Numbered from the stretch's first letter, positions 1-8,865 are shown. The stretch: 64,000 nt of DNA from Phaeobacter sp. CECT 5382 (GCF_001457775.1 NZ_CYSG01000004.1:248001-312000); one strand, 5' to 3'. Notes: generated by a model from the letters alone, not told the origin. Numbers and translations are program-made.

Positions 1-213
1 TAGATCATCGGTCAGCTTCCGATAGCCATAGACCTTTCCGCTCTCTTTCCATGCTTAGTGGATCAGCTCCGTCTGACGCGCATCTTCAAGCGCACGCGGG
101 CTTAGCGGTTCTTTAAGCCATGCATAGAAACCGCTGAAATGCACAGCCAGCACCCGACACATCGACCGTACCGAAAACTCCGCACGGTGAGCCTCTATGA
201 CCGCGTACTTCAC
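1..213 (-). pseudogene. IS3-family transposase OrfB, N-terminal fragment with in-frame stop
   Basis: Read on the minus strand from a GTG at 213, the frame begins VKYAVIEAHRAEFSV and continues with MCRVLAVHFSGFYAWLKEP and then KVYGYRKLTDD, which is the typical start of an IS3-family OrfB (helix-turn-helix-like region ahead of the DDE domain). A TAA stop at 55-57 interrupts it just after QTELIH, where family members normally continue into an AWKES-like stretch, so this is a nonsense-mutated copy. The DDE catalytic domain lies beyond the left edge and cannot be assessed. Together with the damaged OrfA next to it, the element is very probably inactive. Confidence 0.8.
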
Positions 214-240
214 TGAGAACCGCGCGCGAAGTACGCGGTC
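199..240 (-). repeat. 12-bp inverted repeat at the orfA/orfB junction
   Basis: GACCGCGTACTT at 199-210 is the exact reverse complement of AAGTACGCGGTC at 229-240, with an 18-nt GC-rich loop. It sits where OrfA ends and OrfB begins. In IS3 elements this junction carries programmed -1 frameshifting signals, so the hairpin may be the remains of the stimulatory structure; that role is inferred. Confidence 0.6.
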
Positions 241-456
241 GCCTTCCTAAGAAACAGCCTTATCAATCTCGGCAGCCTGTTCCGCAACCTCTGACCTGAC
301 ACGTGGCGACTTCGCAAACTGCGCCTTCCACGTGTACAGCGACTTGGTGCTGATCCCTAGTCGATCAGCCATTTCACTGTCTGCATACCCACGCTCAACA
401 ACCTGCGCCACTGCGTCCTGTTTGAACTCGTCTGTAAACCGTATTCCCTTGTTCAT
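226..456 (-). pseudogene. IS3-family transposase OrfA, internally deleted
   Basis: The 69-residue reading frame (stop at 247-249) has the OrfA helix-turn-helix: RFTDEFKQDAVAQVVERGY followed by DRLGISTKSLYTWKAQF. After AAEID it runs to a premature TAG. The usual end of the family's OrfA, a leucine-zipper segment closing with K-A-T-A-Y-F-A-R, is still readable just downstream (about 210-240) but in another frame, and the roughly 12-15 residues expected in between are missing. This indicates a small frameshifting deletion in OrfA. ATG at 454-456 has an AGGAGGA Shine-Dalgarno just upstream. Confidence 0.8.
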
Positions 457-507
457 ATCCTCCTCTCCTTGGTTCCAAAAATACCAAGCAAAGCGTCTAC
501 AAATCTA

Positions 508-518
508 GGGGCACCTCA
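508..518 (-). repeat. probable terminal inverted repeat (left end) of the IS3-family element
   Basis: Upstream of orfA on the minus strand the sequence starts TGAGGTGCCCC, resembling IS3-family ends that begin with TGA and contain a C-tract. It lies 62 bp from the OrfA start and only about 14 bp past the stop codon of the neighbouring glycosyltransferase gene. The partner end is outside the window, so the call rests on one end only. Confidence 0.45.
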
Positions 519-531
519 GTTTTGATGTTTC

Positions 532-2457
532 TTAGTCAAAGTCTTCTTGATTGTTTAAATGGCGAAAGGTCAGGCCCGGCATCGCCAAAAGGTTCTCTTC
601 CCTGGAGATATCGTAGAGTTTCAGGTTTTCTGCATAAATGGCGTGGCCAATATAGACATCTTCCAATCCTATAGTTCTCATCGCAAAGAACTCTTTCATA
701 GCCAAATACATGTAGGAACAAGCTTCCAGCCCCTTGCGACCCAGCACATATCCATATCCACCAGCCGCATATTCCCGGGGAAGAGGAAATTGATAACCTC
801 GTTGTTCTATGACCGGGTCTTCGCATTTCGAGAGATGCCAGCCGTGCCATTGGTTCTTGTGATGAGATGTACCGACCCGTTTTCCGGCATAGTGGACGTT
901 CTGCGCTTCAAGATCGTCCATCAAGACCGAGAGTTCCGGTCCATCAGCCAAGAAGAGGTCGTCATCCAGCTTCAACACAAATGCCGGGTTGGCTACAAGA
1001 TCGAGCAGTGTCAGAGCGTAAAAGACCTTCCGGTGGAGGCTTTCATAGTTGTCAGGGACTGGCACGATCAGTGTCTGATCGTCGTAGTTCAAGGACAGTA
1101 CCGTATCGTTCTCGTGGCGAACCTGATCTTCCCCAATCAGCAGGATATGGTGATGCTTCTTATCCCATTCTGAAAAGGAGGCGATGGACTGCTTAGCATA
1201 GCGAATGCGTGATTCACAACTTGTGTGAAGAATGACAATCTTGTCTTTGCAGTCGGTGCGTAGCCGGGCAACCGCCTCAGGGAATTCTATTTCCAGCACA
1301 TCGCCAAGAAACCGCTTCAGGTGGACGTTTTTAGGAAAGAGTGAGTACATGTCGCGCAGCTTGGCAAAATCTTTGCAAAGATCCGCAGCGCTTTTGGAAT
1401 CCTGAAGGTCAGAAATCTCTTCCAATTGGCGTTCTGGGCCGCTGACGCAAAACTCGAGATTGTAGTACAGGGGGCGTGTTGGCCGAATTTCTTTGGGGAC
1501 ACGAGAGATATTTCCCGCCAGAGTTTTGCCAACCTCTTTGATGAGAGGCTGACTTTTCTGTTCGAGCCGCTTGAGCGCATCATGTAAATTCCGGTCTTTC
1601 GACCGGTCTTTGAAGGATTGAAGCGTGTCCACAACAGTGGAATCGCGAAACAGAGTCTCTGCTCTCAAACCAAAAACAATATCTTGTTTTGATAGTGCTA
1701 GATCTTTCCAGAAGGCGCCCAAACCTTCGGTTTGAAGCTTTCGATATTGATCGCGCCAGGTTGCACCGGTCGTGACTGGCAATTCCGTGTTTACGGCATA
1801 TGCGGCACCGCCAACTGAGATCTTGTGCTTGTATTGATCCAGAGTTCGATGCGGATAATGTAGAATGATCAGGTCTTCTTCGATGTCGAGCCGTTCCCCA
1901 GCTACGCCCGCGACGCTATGGTTTCCCTGTTCGACAATGACGTAGTCGCTGGCACGATGAATGCATTTTGTTGGAAGTGGTTGACCAAAGCTATTCAGGC
2001 TGGTGCATTCGAATATTTCAGTTGTTTGTTGATGTGCCGTTGCATTCCCTGAATTTCCTCGGCCAGACGTCAAGATCGCGTTGTACCTATGCAGATTCAG
2101 AACGCCGACTTCTTGAGGGATCTTGGAGAGAAACGTTTTGATCGTGCCGCTTCCGGCTTTCCAAAATTCATCCGCATCGTTGTTGATTACCCAATCAGCC
2201 GCATGGCTTTGGCTTGCTCGCCGTGCCATGTCTGTAACCCATTTGTGCTGATTGTAGTCATCTTCCACCTGATAGAAGTATTCGATATCCAGCTCTCTGG
2301 ACAAACTCTTGATGATTTCTGCGGTTCGGTCCGTTGATAAATTGTCGGTAATAAGAAAGGTGTCGATCCCCTGCGCATGATGGAACCAGAGGTTGTCTTC
2401 CATGATCTCCTCTTCATCCCTGACCAAGAGCGTCATTGCGATCTTTGGATATTCCAT
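532..2457 (-). CDS. two-domain glycosyltransferase (GT2-like N-terminus, GT31/galactosyltransferase-like C-terminus)
   Basis: 641 residues. The N-terminal part opens with MTLLVRDEEEIMEDNLWFHH and GIDTFLITDNLSTDRT, the signature of the Glyco_tranf_2_4 group of GT-A transferases, and includes an NNDADEFW metal/sugar-binding motif. The C-terminal part (about residue 410 on) contains LKLDDDLF (DDD at about 498-500), YAAGGYGYVLGRKGL (about 563) and LEDVYIGHA (ED at about 599). These match the DxD, GGGYVLS-like and EDV(Y/F)xG motifs of beta-1,3-galactosyltransferase-type (GT31) enzymes. It probably adds two different sugars to a surface glycan, which is inferred. It is followed by IS debris 14 bp after its stop and preceded by two methyltransferase genes on the same strand. 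GC content is lower than in the core genes of the window. Confidence 0.75.
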   Translation of the reverse strand: MEYPKIAMTLLVRDEEEIMEDNLWFHHAQGIDTFLITDNLSTDRTAEIIKSLSRELDIEYFYQVEDDYNQHKWVTDMARRASQSHAADWVINNDADEFWKAGSGTIKTFLSKIPQEVGVLNLHRYNAILTSGRGNSGNATAHQQTTEIFECTSLNSFGQPLPTKCIHRASDYVIVEQGNHSVAGVAGERLDIEEDLIILHYPHRTLDQYKHKISVGGAAYAVNTELPVTTGATWRDQYRKLQTEGLGAFWKDLALSKQDIVFGLRAETLFRDSTVVDTLQSFKDRSKDRNLHDALKRLEQKSQPLIKEVGKTLAGNISRVPKEIRPTRPLYYNLEFCVSGPERQLEEISDLQDSKSAADLCKDFAKLRDMYSLFPKNVHLKRFLGDVLEIEFPEAVARLRTDCKDKIVILHTSCESRIRYAKQSIASFSEWDKKHHHILLIGEDQVRHENDTVLSLNYDDQTLIVPVPDNYESLHRKVFYALTLLDLVANPAFVLKLDDDLFLADGPELSVLMDDLEAQNVHYAGKRVGTSHHKNQWHGWHLSKCEDPVIEQRGYQFPLPREYAAGGYGYVLGRKGLEACSYMYLAMKEFFAMRTIGLEDVYIGHAIYAENLKLYDISREENLLAMPGLTFRHLNNQEDFD

Positions 2458-2532
2458 ACTATCATTTCTTTCTAAAGGGATTTCCGCTCAGTATCGAGGT
2501 TTTGGGCTCATCTCCGCAATGCGGCGCACACT

Positions 2533-3210
2533 TCATTGCGAAATCCGCTCAAAGCAAACGACCGCGCCTTGAGATCCGTTAGGCTGATACACGAAACCAT
2601 TCTGATCAAGCCTTCGAAAAATCTTTTGTATCGAACTGGCTGGGTACTTGTCAGGGTGAAGTTCCAAAATGATCTGGCGCAAAACTTCCGGCAGTTTGGT
2701 GGTGAAAAAATTAGTTTCGGCGCCCTCTGCATCTACCATTAGCACCGTAGGCTGTTTTTCTTCTAGTAAATCGGCCAGAGAAATCGCGGGCACAGTGACC
2801 TCGCGATGGGCCTCCTCCATGCCATCAGCGGTTACCGACGCCGCCCAGAACGACCGGGGAAGAAAGAACTGCGCTGTCTGGTCCTTGACTTCAGGTACCA
2901 CAACCGCATGAATGACCTCTGCTGCCTCAAAACCGTTATCCGCCAGGTTCTTTTTGATAACCGGTATCATGTCTGGGTTGGCCTCGACGGTCGTGACACG
3001 CTCAGGGCTGACCTTACGGGCGCTCAGCGCCGCAATGAACCCCATGCCGCCCCCGATTTCCAAGAACCTGTCTTCAGTGCGTAAATGTCGGTTCAGAGCC
3101 CGCATTTCTTCGATCTCATACCAGCCATTATCGATCATGTTTTGAATTGGCTCGGTCAACAGAGCGTCGGGAAGCGTAAGCTTCAAGCCAGATAGAGAGA
3201 ATGCGGTCAA
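2533..3210 (-). CDS. FkbM-family methyltransferase
   Basis: 225 residues with the SAM-binding fold of the FkbM family: motif I FLEIGGGMGFIAA (about residues 49-61), the acidic VEANPDM after strand 2, and LMVDAEGAE ahead of the C-terminal HPDKY segment. Family members O-methylate sugars or secondary metabolites; the acceptor here is unknown, but the adjoining glycosyltransferase suggests a glycan. The only usable start is TTG at 3208-3210, preceded by AAGG at suitable spacing and by an in-frame stop shortly upstream, so no ATG start is available. It lies 75 bp upstream of the glycosyltransferase gene, so the two are probably co-transcribed. Confidence 0.75.
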   Translation of the reverse strand: MTAFSLSGLKLTLPDALLTEPIQNMIDNGWYEIEEMRALNRHLRTEDRFLEIGGGMGFIAALSARKVSPERVTTVEANPDMIPVIKKNLADNGFEAAEVIHAVVVPEVKDQTAQFFLPRSFWAASVTADGMEEAHREVTVPAISLADLLEEKQPTVLMVDAEGAETNFFTTKLPEVLRQIILELHPDKYPASSIQKIFRRLDQNGFVYQPNGSQGAVVCFERISQ

Positions 3211-3411
3211 AATTTACTACCTTGTTGTCTTATGCCTGCGCTCCAACCAGGATCAGCTGATCTGCAGGGATAACAATGAATACTTTAGAACGAAGGCCTT
3301 CAATTGAAGCTGCGACGCAATCCCGCACCAGTAAGCAAACAAATTAACACTTGCCACTGGAAGCGCGGATAGCCACTCTAGTGCATTCGTTCGCGGCACT
3401 TGATCCGATGA

Positions 3412-4176
3412 CTAAGATGCCGATGCCCACATCATGGCTTGCGATAGGTTTGGGTCGCAATTTTTTTTGAGTGTGATCGTCACATCTCCTTTGTCCTGTT
3501 CCGTATGATTATGTTGTGAAACAGACAGAATTTCTTGTTGTGAGAACAGGGGGGTGAGATCAACTTTCAGACCTTTTTGCGACAAGACAATCTTATCATC
3601 TTGTTTGTTCAGGTTCCATTGATGAAGCCCACCATAGTTTCCTCCATCCGCTTCGTTCGGATGAAAGCTCAGTATCAAGCGCCCGCCGTGCCGACACATC
3701 GCGATCAGATTGTAGAGCCCTAGCAACGGATCAATAGAATGGTCGAGCGCATTGCGACACCAGACAACATCAAAGCGGTTTTCCCCCAATTGGCCCAAAG
3801 CCGTTTCAAAATATCCTTTCTGAGGTCGTGGAATGTCGATGATACCGTTGCTTTCCAAAATCTCATTGTAGGCGTCAGCCAGCGGATCAACGAGGGTCAG
3901 GTTGATAGCTCGATTGGGGCTGCTGTATCCCAATAGGCTCAGAGGGCCGGAGCCTATGTCCAGTATTTCGGCAGCGGTGGACGGGTCCAGTTTCATGTCT
4001 TCCAGCTGGCTATCTACCGCTTCGATGAGAGGTGTCTCTCGATCTGTTCGGTGTAGAAAGTCTTCGGGCCATCTCCCCCCCTTTGTTGCCACCCAATTGC
4101 GCCAAAAATTGACTTCACTATCGGCGCGGCTGTCCCATGCATCCGTGCCCATCTTGGGAAGTACGTTGTTTGTCAT
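3412..4176 (-). CDS. class I SAM-dependent methyltransferase
   Basis: 254 residues from ATG 4176, chosen over an upstream ATG at 4224 because an AGGAAAG Shine-Dalgarno sits 10 nt before it. The SAM-binding motif is AEILDIGSGPLSLLGY, followed by LTLVDPLADAY (acidic residue binding the ribose) and FDVVWCRNALDHSIDP, the post-motif II region of methyltransferase-11/23 type enzymes. The substrate cannot be told from sequence. A 202-bp spacer separates it from the FkbM gene on the same strand. With the glycosyltransferase it makes a three-gene, lower-GC glycan-modification group. Confidence 0.65.
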   Translation of the reverse strand: MTNNVLPKMGTDAWDSRADSEVNFWRNWVATKGGRWPEDFLHRTDRETPLIEAVDSQLEDMKLDPSTAAEILDIGSGPLSLLGYSSPNRAINLTLVDPLADAYNEILESNGIIDIPRPQKGYFETALGQLGENRFDVVWCRNALDHSIDPLLGLYNLIAMCRHGGRLILSFHPNEADGGNYGGLHQWNLNKQDDKIVLSQKGLKVDLTPLFSQQEILSVSQHNHTEQDKGDVTITLKKNCDPNLSQAMMWASAS

Positions 4177-4641
4177 TGGTACTGTTTCTTTCCTGAAAGT
4201 TTGGGTGAGATCCGAAAAGCTCAAGCTTCATGAAAATCGTGAGTTTCATGCCACATCTACACTGACATTAACAACTTCGTTCGACCGACCTAAAGGATTT
4301 TGAGCCAAAGGGGGTAGTCATGAAATCCAGCACAATTGTCTTAGCCTTCCACCAAAGTGGTCCTTTGATAAGAAAACCAAACTGATCACATTGGCGTCGC
4401 CAGCTGTGGATCAGCCTCTGTCGTGAAGACCAAGGTCTGTCGTGAAGATCAAGGCCCTTCTCGGGTGCATTAAGCTTTTTGAATATCTTTTGACTCAAAT
4501 CAAAGCCTCTCCGACTGGACAGGTTCAAAAAAGTGCCAGTTGTGCAAGAGGCGATCCATACGACGATGCATCGGCCTGTCTGCCCATTTCAACTTTTCTG
4601 CATGAGGCCTTTGCCCACATGTTCCAGATGGAGGAAAGACA
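4177..4641. other. intergenic region with a 19-bp tandem duplication
   Basis: This AT-richer spacer separates the divergent methyltransferase (minus) and RTX (plus) genes, so promoters for both must lie here. A 19-bp unit beginning CTGTCGTGAAGA is repeated head to tail at 4418-4436 and 4437-4455 with two mismatches. Short open frames cross the region on both strands (for example 4442-4645 plus and 4268-4528 minus) but show no recognisable family features, and none is called. Confidence 0.6.
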
Positions 4642-7425
4642 ATGAGTGATCCTGATGTCGTTCAAAATGCAGTCCCCGACTACTCTGTAACCCATACCTT
4701 CAGCACTTCAGACATTGTTGGCACTTTCGACGGGACCTCCGTTGCGGACAATCCATCGTTCATCGATTGGGCTGCTGACCCTGAGGTCACGAAGGAAGGC
4801 ATGGAACTTTTCCCGATTGACAGTGAGTTCGGTTTCCACGTTACCGACTTCGTCGGTGGTGAAGAGAAGGAAATCGATGGCAGCTACACCGAAGGTTGGG
4901 CAGGCGATTTGAAGGGAGACGGAGGCGAACAGGTTGGTATCGTCGTTTCCAACGCTCCCACGGATACGTTAAAGACACCGGCTGTGCTGGGAACCTGGTT
5001 GTCCGGTTTGGGCGGAAACACGGTCAAGGCCTCGACCGAACATTACTCGGTCATGCAAGCGGTTTTGTCCGACCAGAAGTTTCCCGAAGATCCTGATGCC
5101 CTTTACCAATTGGATGACGACCTGCGCTTGGTTGACTTCGAAGGTGGAGTGGCCGGACCGCTTAACGACTTTTACGTCTACGAGATGACCGAAGCCCTGG
5201 AAGAATCCTTTGAGGACAAGGAGCTCGGCACGCCTACGACAGGGCTGTCTATGGATTTCGACCGGGATGGCGTCGCCGAAACTTACCAGACGGGGACGGT
5301 GACTATCGATGGGTTCGAGGTTTCGGCTGTCGATATCGGCGAGGATGGCACCTGGGACATTATCGACCAGGGTCTCAATGGCTATGGCGGAGATGCCGGG
5401 ATCGTTGACCTCATGGAACCCAACGAAAGCTCGGTCACCCAAGACATCGCCTATGGTGACGACTATTCCGTGACCGTGAAAGACGACGGAAAGCTGCTTT
5501 ATCGCTGGGGCAACACCATCAAAAGACCCAATGATATTCGCATTGAGGTGGAGATTCCGCTGCCCGATGATTGGTCGCAGGTTGATCCATCCACCGGGTT
5601 GCTTCCTCTTTATCAGGTCACCTCTGCAGAATTGGCGACAACGCATACGATTACCAACAATCCGAACGATCAGATACGACCCGAAAACTTCGAAAACGAA
5701 GCGGCGATCGGCGTTCTGCCCTCGTTCACAGTGGACGCAGTTTCCGGCAACTTGGTGTCGACAGACGACTATTATGCTGGCGATGGCACGTTCTATCCCG
5801 CCGGAACCGTTTTGCTGGATACCGCGATCCCAGACGAGATTGACGGGACCTTGCTGGCTGATATCGGTGCCGCGTCACCAGATCTCTTGGAAGGCTATAC
5901 CAACGCCTACTACACGACATTGGATCGTGAGCCCTTCACTGCCATCCCCGATGGTTCAGGAGGGTACACTATGGGGCCACGTTGGCGTTTGCAGCCTGAT
6001 AAATACGGTCAGGACCTGCCAAGCGTTGTCATTCCCAATGACCCGAGCCAGTCCCCCCCATACACAAATTCCGATCATAAGTATGAGGTTGGAGAAGACA
6101 CCCTGACCGTGATCAATCTGCTCGATTGGGAAACCACAGTGTCGCCGCTGTCGATCAGTGCTGGCTACCAAAACAACGTTGGCAGCGCCGACGAGGGTTT
6201 GAGCATGACAGGGAATTTTGATGCTGCATTCTACGTAAAGGGCGATACCAAACCGGCGACTCTGTATAATACAGAGCTGATCATGAGCTATGATAAGTTG
6301 ACGGTCACTGATGAAAACCTTGCAATTACTGGCTCTGCCTCTGGCGACTATCTTGTCGGCCAGGGCGGCAACACTTTCACCGGCGGCGCAGGGAATGACT
6401 TGTTCGTTGTGTCTTATGGCGGATATCCCGGAGCAACCTTCAATTCCAGCACGGTCCTCGACTTCACTGCTGGTCAAGACGTGGTCGGGCTCATCGGCGT
6501 TGGAGCGGACAACATCGAACTCGATACCGCGATGGCGTCGACCAATATCGGACAGGAGAGCGTTGGCGGAAATCTCGAGATCTCTGTCGATGGGAAACTC
6601 ATCGTCACCCTCAACGGAGTGACAGAGCCTCTCGGTGCCGAGAGCTTCTTCACGTCGACTCAGTCGGCCTACCCCTCCTCTGGCGGAGCAGGTGACGATT
6701 ACCTGGTTGGCACGCCCAATGCCGATCTGATGTCGGGCTTCATAGGCAACGACACAATTTTGGGTCTGGATGGCGACGATAACATCATGGCAGGCCAAGG
6801 GATGGATTCCGTTCTGGGGCAGGGAGGCAACGACACCATCAATGGTGGCGAGGACGGCGACTGGCTTTCGGGCGGTGCCAACGATGACAAAGTCTGGGGC
6901 CTCTCTGGGTCTGACTATATCGCCGGGGACGGTGGTAACGACTGGCTCGGTGGCGATGTCGGCAACGACACCATCAACGGTGGTGACGGTGAAGATTGGC
7001 TCTGGGGGGGCGCTGACGATGACAGGCTTTGGGGATTGGCCGGAGCTGACAATATCGAAGGTAACGACGGTGGCGACGCATTAGGCGGCGGCGACGGAAA
7101 CGACACCATGAACGGAGGCGACGGAAGCGATTGGCTCTGGGGTGACGGCGGCGACGATGACCTGACGGGTGGCCTTGGAGCGGATTTCTTCGCGTTCCAT
7201 ACCGGTTTCGGAAACGATACAGTAAACGATTTTCTTTCGGGAACCGACACACTTGCGTTGGATCAGAATCTGTGGGGCGGCGGACTGACCGCGAACCAAG
7301 TGGTGAGTACATACGCCGCTGTATCCGGAGCTGATGTCGTGTTCGATTTCGGCGGCGGTACTGAGTTTACGCTTGTTGGCGTGTCCTCTACAGTCGGGCT
7401 GGATGGCGATATTCTCTTCGTCTAG
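4642..7425 (+). CDS. RTX-repeat calcium-binding protein, probable type I secretion substrate
   Basis: 927 acidic residues without an N-terminal signal peptide. ATG 4642 has a GGAGG Shine-Dalgarno (TGGAGGAAAGACA). Residues 1 to about 560 form an uncharacterised Asp/Gly-rich region with EF-like stretches such as MDFDRDGVAET. A single RTX-like unit appears near residue 580 (GGAGNDLF). A block of glycine/aspartate nonapeptides from about 685 to 850 (GGNDTINGGEDGDWLSGG, GGNDWLGGD, GDGNDTMNGGDGSDWLWG) ends in GADFFAFHTGFGNDTVNDF, typical of secreted RTX proteins. Such repeats fold into a calcium-bound beta-roll after export through a TolC/ABC/MFP channel, with the signal at the C-terminus. No T1SS transporter gene is in the window. 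The N-terminal activity is not recognised. Confidence 0.85.
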   Translation: MSDPDVVQNAVPDYSVTHTFSTSDIVGTFDGTSVADNPSFIDWAADPEVTKEGMELFPIDSEFGFHVTDFVGGEEKEIDGSYTEGWAGDLKGDGGEQVGIVVSNAPTDTLKTPAVLGTWLSGLGGNTVKASTEHYSVMQAVLSDQKFPEDPDALYQLDDDLRLVDFEGGVAGPLNDFYVYEMTEALEESFEDKELGTPTTGLSMDFDRDGVAETYQTGTVTIDGFEVSAVDIGEDGTWDIIDQGLNGYGGDAGIVDLMEPNESSVTQDIAYGDDYSVTVKDDGKLLYRWGNTIKRPNDIRIEVEIPLPDDWSQVDPSTGLLPLYQVTSAELATTHTITNNPNDQIRPENFENEAAIGVLPSFTVDAVSGNLVSTDDYYAGDGTFYPAGTVLLDTAIPDEIDGTLLADIGAASPDLLEGYTNAYYTTLDREPFTAIPDGSGGYTMGPRWRLQPDKYGQDLPSVVIPNDPSQSPPYTNSDHKYEVGEDTLTVINLLDWETTVSPLSISAGYQNNVGSADEGLSMTGNFDAAFYVKGDTKPATLYNTELIMSYDKLTVTDENLAITGSASGDYLVGQGGNTFTGGAGNDLFVVSYGGYPGATFNSSTVLDFTAGQDVVGLIGVGADNIELDTAMASTNIGQESVGGNLEISVDGKLIVTLNGVTEPLGAESFFTSTQSAYPSSGGAGDDYLVGTPNADLMSGFIGNDTILGLDGDDNIMAGQGMDSVLGQGGNDTINGGEDGDWLSGGANDDKVWGLSGSDYIAGDGGNDWLGGDVGNDTINGGDGEDWLWGGADDDRLWGLAGADNIEGNDGGDALGGGDGNDTMNGGDGSDWLWGDGGDDDLTGGLGADFFAFHTGFGNDTVNDFLSGTDTLALDQNLWGGGLTANQVVSTYAAVSGADVVFDFGGGTEFTLVGVSSTVGLDGDILFV

Positions 7426-7427
7426 AC

Positions 7428-7600
7428 TTCTGATTGGTTTTGACTGATTGGCGTTCTCTGCTGGTGTCAGGCCCGCGATGTAAGAAAAGGCGGCGGTGGT
7501 GGTCAAAGTCGATGCGCCATGCCGCCACCAAATTACGGGCATGGCGCGGACAGTCGTATAGGGACGCGTTCAAATTTGCCTCTTTCATGCTTTCATGCGT
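7428..7600 (-). pseudogene. 3' remnant of an IS3-type transposase OrfB (frameshifted)
   Basis: Two overlapping minus-strand frames together spell the end of an integrase-core transposase. NLNASLYDCPRHARNLVAAW (about 7510-7575) in one frame corresponds to the conserved segment ending in A-W before the H-x-x-R-P-H-S-x-L motif. FSYIAGLTPAENANQS (about 7437-7487) in another frame corresponds to that motif followed by L-T-P-A-E. A frameshift near 7490 separates them, and the catalytic Asp/Glu region is gone. The remnant begins within a few bases of the RTX stop codon. Confidence 0.65.
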
Positions 7601-8211
7601 GTATTGAAGCTTTCGTTCGATGAACCGGATTGCCTGGCGCGACGTCGTGCCAGACAATTTTGCGATCTCCTGCTTCCCTATCCAGCCCGTCCTTGAGTCT
7701 GCACAGATCCATCATCTCCTCGGCCAGTCGTTTCACGCCTTTGGCAGTCGCAGGCTTAAGTGTTTACACCGTTGTCGGGTCTGCAGGTCCACACCTGCGA
7801 GTTGGGTGTGCCATATGGTAAATGGTCGCTTCACCGACGTCTGGCTTGCAGCATACTCGCCCGATACGAGGGCGCGAAACAAAGCCTTTCGATCCTTTGA
7901 ATCTGTGCGATCCCTAAAGTACCTGGTCCGGGTTGAATGTATTGAAAAGCGCCCCAGTTTTAGCGGCACCAGTCTTGAGTGGCGGCTCTCATGTCAGTTT
8001 TGGGTGAAAAACGTAATTTGTAAAGTTGCGAGTCAAAGTCGCGTTCAACTGGGCAGCCTGCTGGGCCTTTCTATCTGAACTGAGTATTTGGTCGTCAGGT
8101 TTCCCTCGGGAGAAATCGGTCATTTGGGTAAGTGGCAGGGTGCTATGGAAACCACCCCGTACGCTTTCCGACACACCTTGAAACAAACAAGATATCAACT
8201 TGATGTCGCGA
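7601..8211. other. gene-poor spacer, probably decayed mobile DNA
   Basis: No intact gene is recognised here. A minus-strand frame around 7620-7760 reads AKGVKRLAEEMMDLCRLKDG and then GDRKIVWHDVAPGNPVH. It looks protein-like but has stops on both sides and no identified family. Being next to the transposase remnant, the stretch is most simply explained as eroded insertion-sequence or flanking coding DNA. Confidence 0.4.
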
Positions 8212-8865
8212 TCATTGTGTTAAGTGATCGGCCTCTTCCAGCAACCGAACGACGTCCTCATCCGATGTTTGATCGAAATCTGCGTAGTGCGCGCCGACCG
8301 CCATCAGACTATGCGGCTTTAGCAAGCAGACGATTTCGTCGACTTCTGTGCTTAGTTCCTCAAGCGTATCCGATGCAGCGACGGGCACTGCCAAGACAAG
8401 TTTTGCCGGTTTGCGCAGTCGCACCGCTTTGAGCGAGGCGCGAACCGTTGCTCCTGTTGCTATACCGTCATCAACCACGATAGCCGTGCGGCCCTCAACA
8501 GGGATCGAGCCACGGCCTTGTACATAGAGTTCACGTCTGCGTCGTATCTCTGTCAGTCGGGTCTGCGCCATTCGCCAAATGGCATCATGCGACAGACCGG
8601 CATGTTCAGCAACGTCCTCGTTGATGGCAAGTTGAGGATGGTCACCATTTACTATGGCCGCCACGGCGAGTTCAGGCTGTCCGGGCATGCCGATCTTGCG
8701 AACCATCACCAGATCGATCGGCGCGCGAAGCGCGCGCACGACCTCGATCGCAACGGGTACGCCACCGCGGGGCAGGGCTAAAATAACCGGATCTTTGTAG
8801 CCTTTGAGGGCCAGCGCGGCGCCAAGCGCCTTTCCGGCCTCGGTTCGGTTGAGAAACTCGCTCAT
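8212..8865 (-). CDS. phosphoribosyltransferase-domain protein
   Basis: 217 residues. The PRPP-binding loop TAIVVDDGIATGATVRASL is clear, and the N-terminal VILALPRGGVPVAIEV segment is typical of the stand-alone PRT family usually annotated simply as phosphoribosyltransferase (ComF/Pribosyltran type); the substrate is unknown. ATG 8865 is preferred over an ATG 39 nt upstream because of GGAG in CGGAGACAAGATT and because its first bases overlap the upstream hydrolase stop as ATGA (8862-8865), implying translational coupling. PRT and alpha/beta-hydrolase domains of these types are often adjacent or fused in bacteria. Confidence 0.8.
   Translation of the reverse strand: MSEFLNRTEAGKALGAALALKGYKDPVILALPRGGVPVAIEVVRALRAPIDLVMVRKIGMPGQPELAVAAIVNGDHPQLAINEDVAEHAGLSHDAIWRMAQTRLTEIRRRRELYVQGRGSIPVEGRTAIVVDDGIATGATVRASLKAVRLRKPAKLVLAVPVAASDTLEELSTEVDEIVCLLKPHSLMAVGAHYADFDQTSDEDVVRLLEEADHLTQ

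Noticed and set aside
4442-4645. small plus-strand frame whose stop overlaps the RTX start as ATGA
   Set aside because: The overlap looks like coupling, but the protein has no conserved features and the RTX gene has its own strong GGAGG site.
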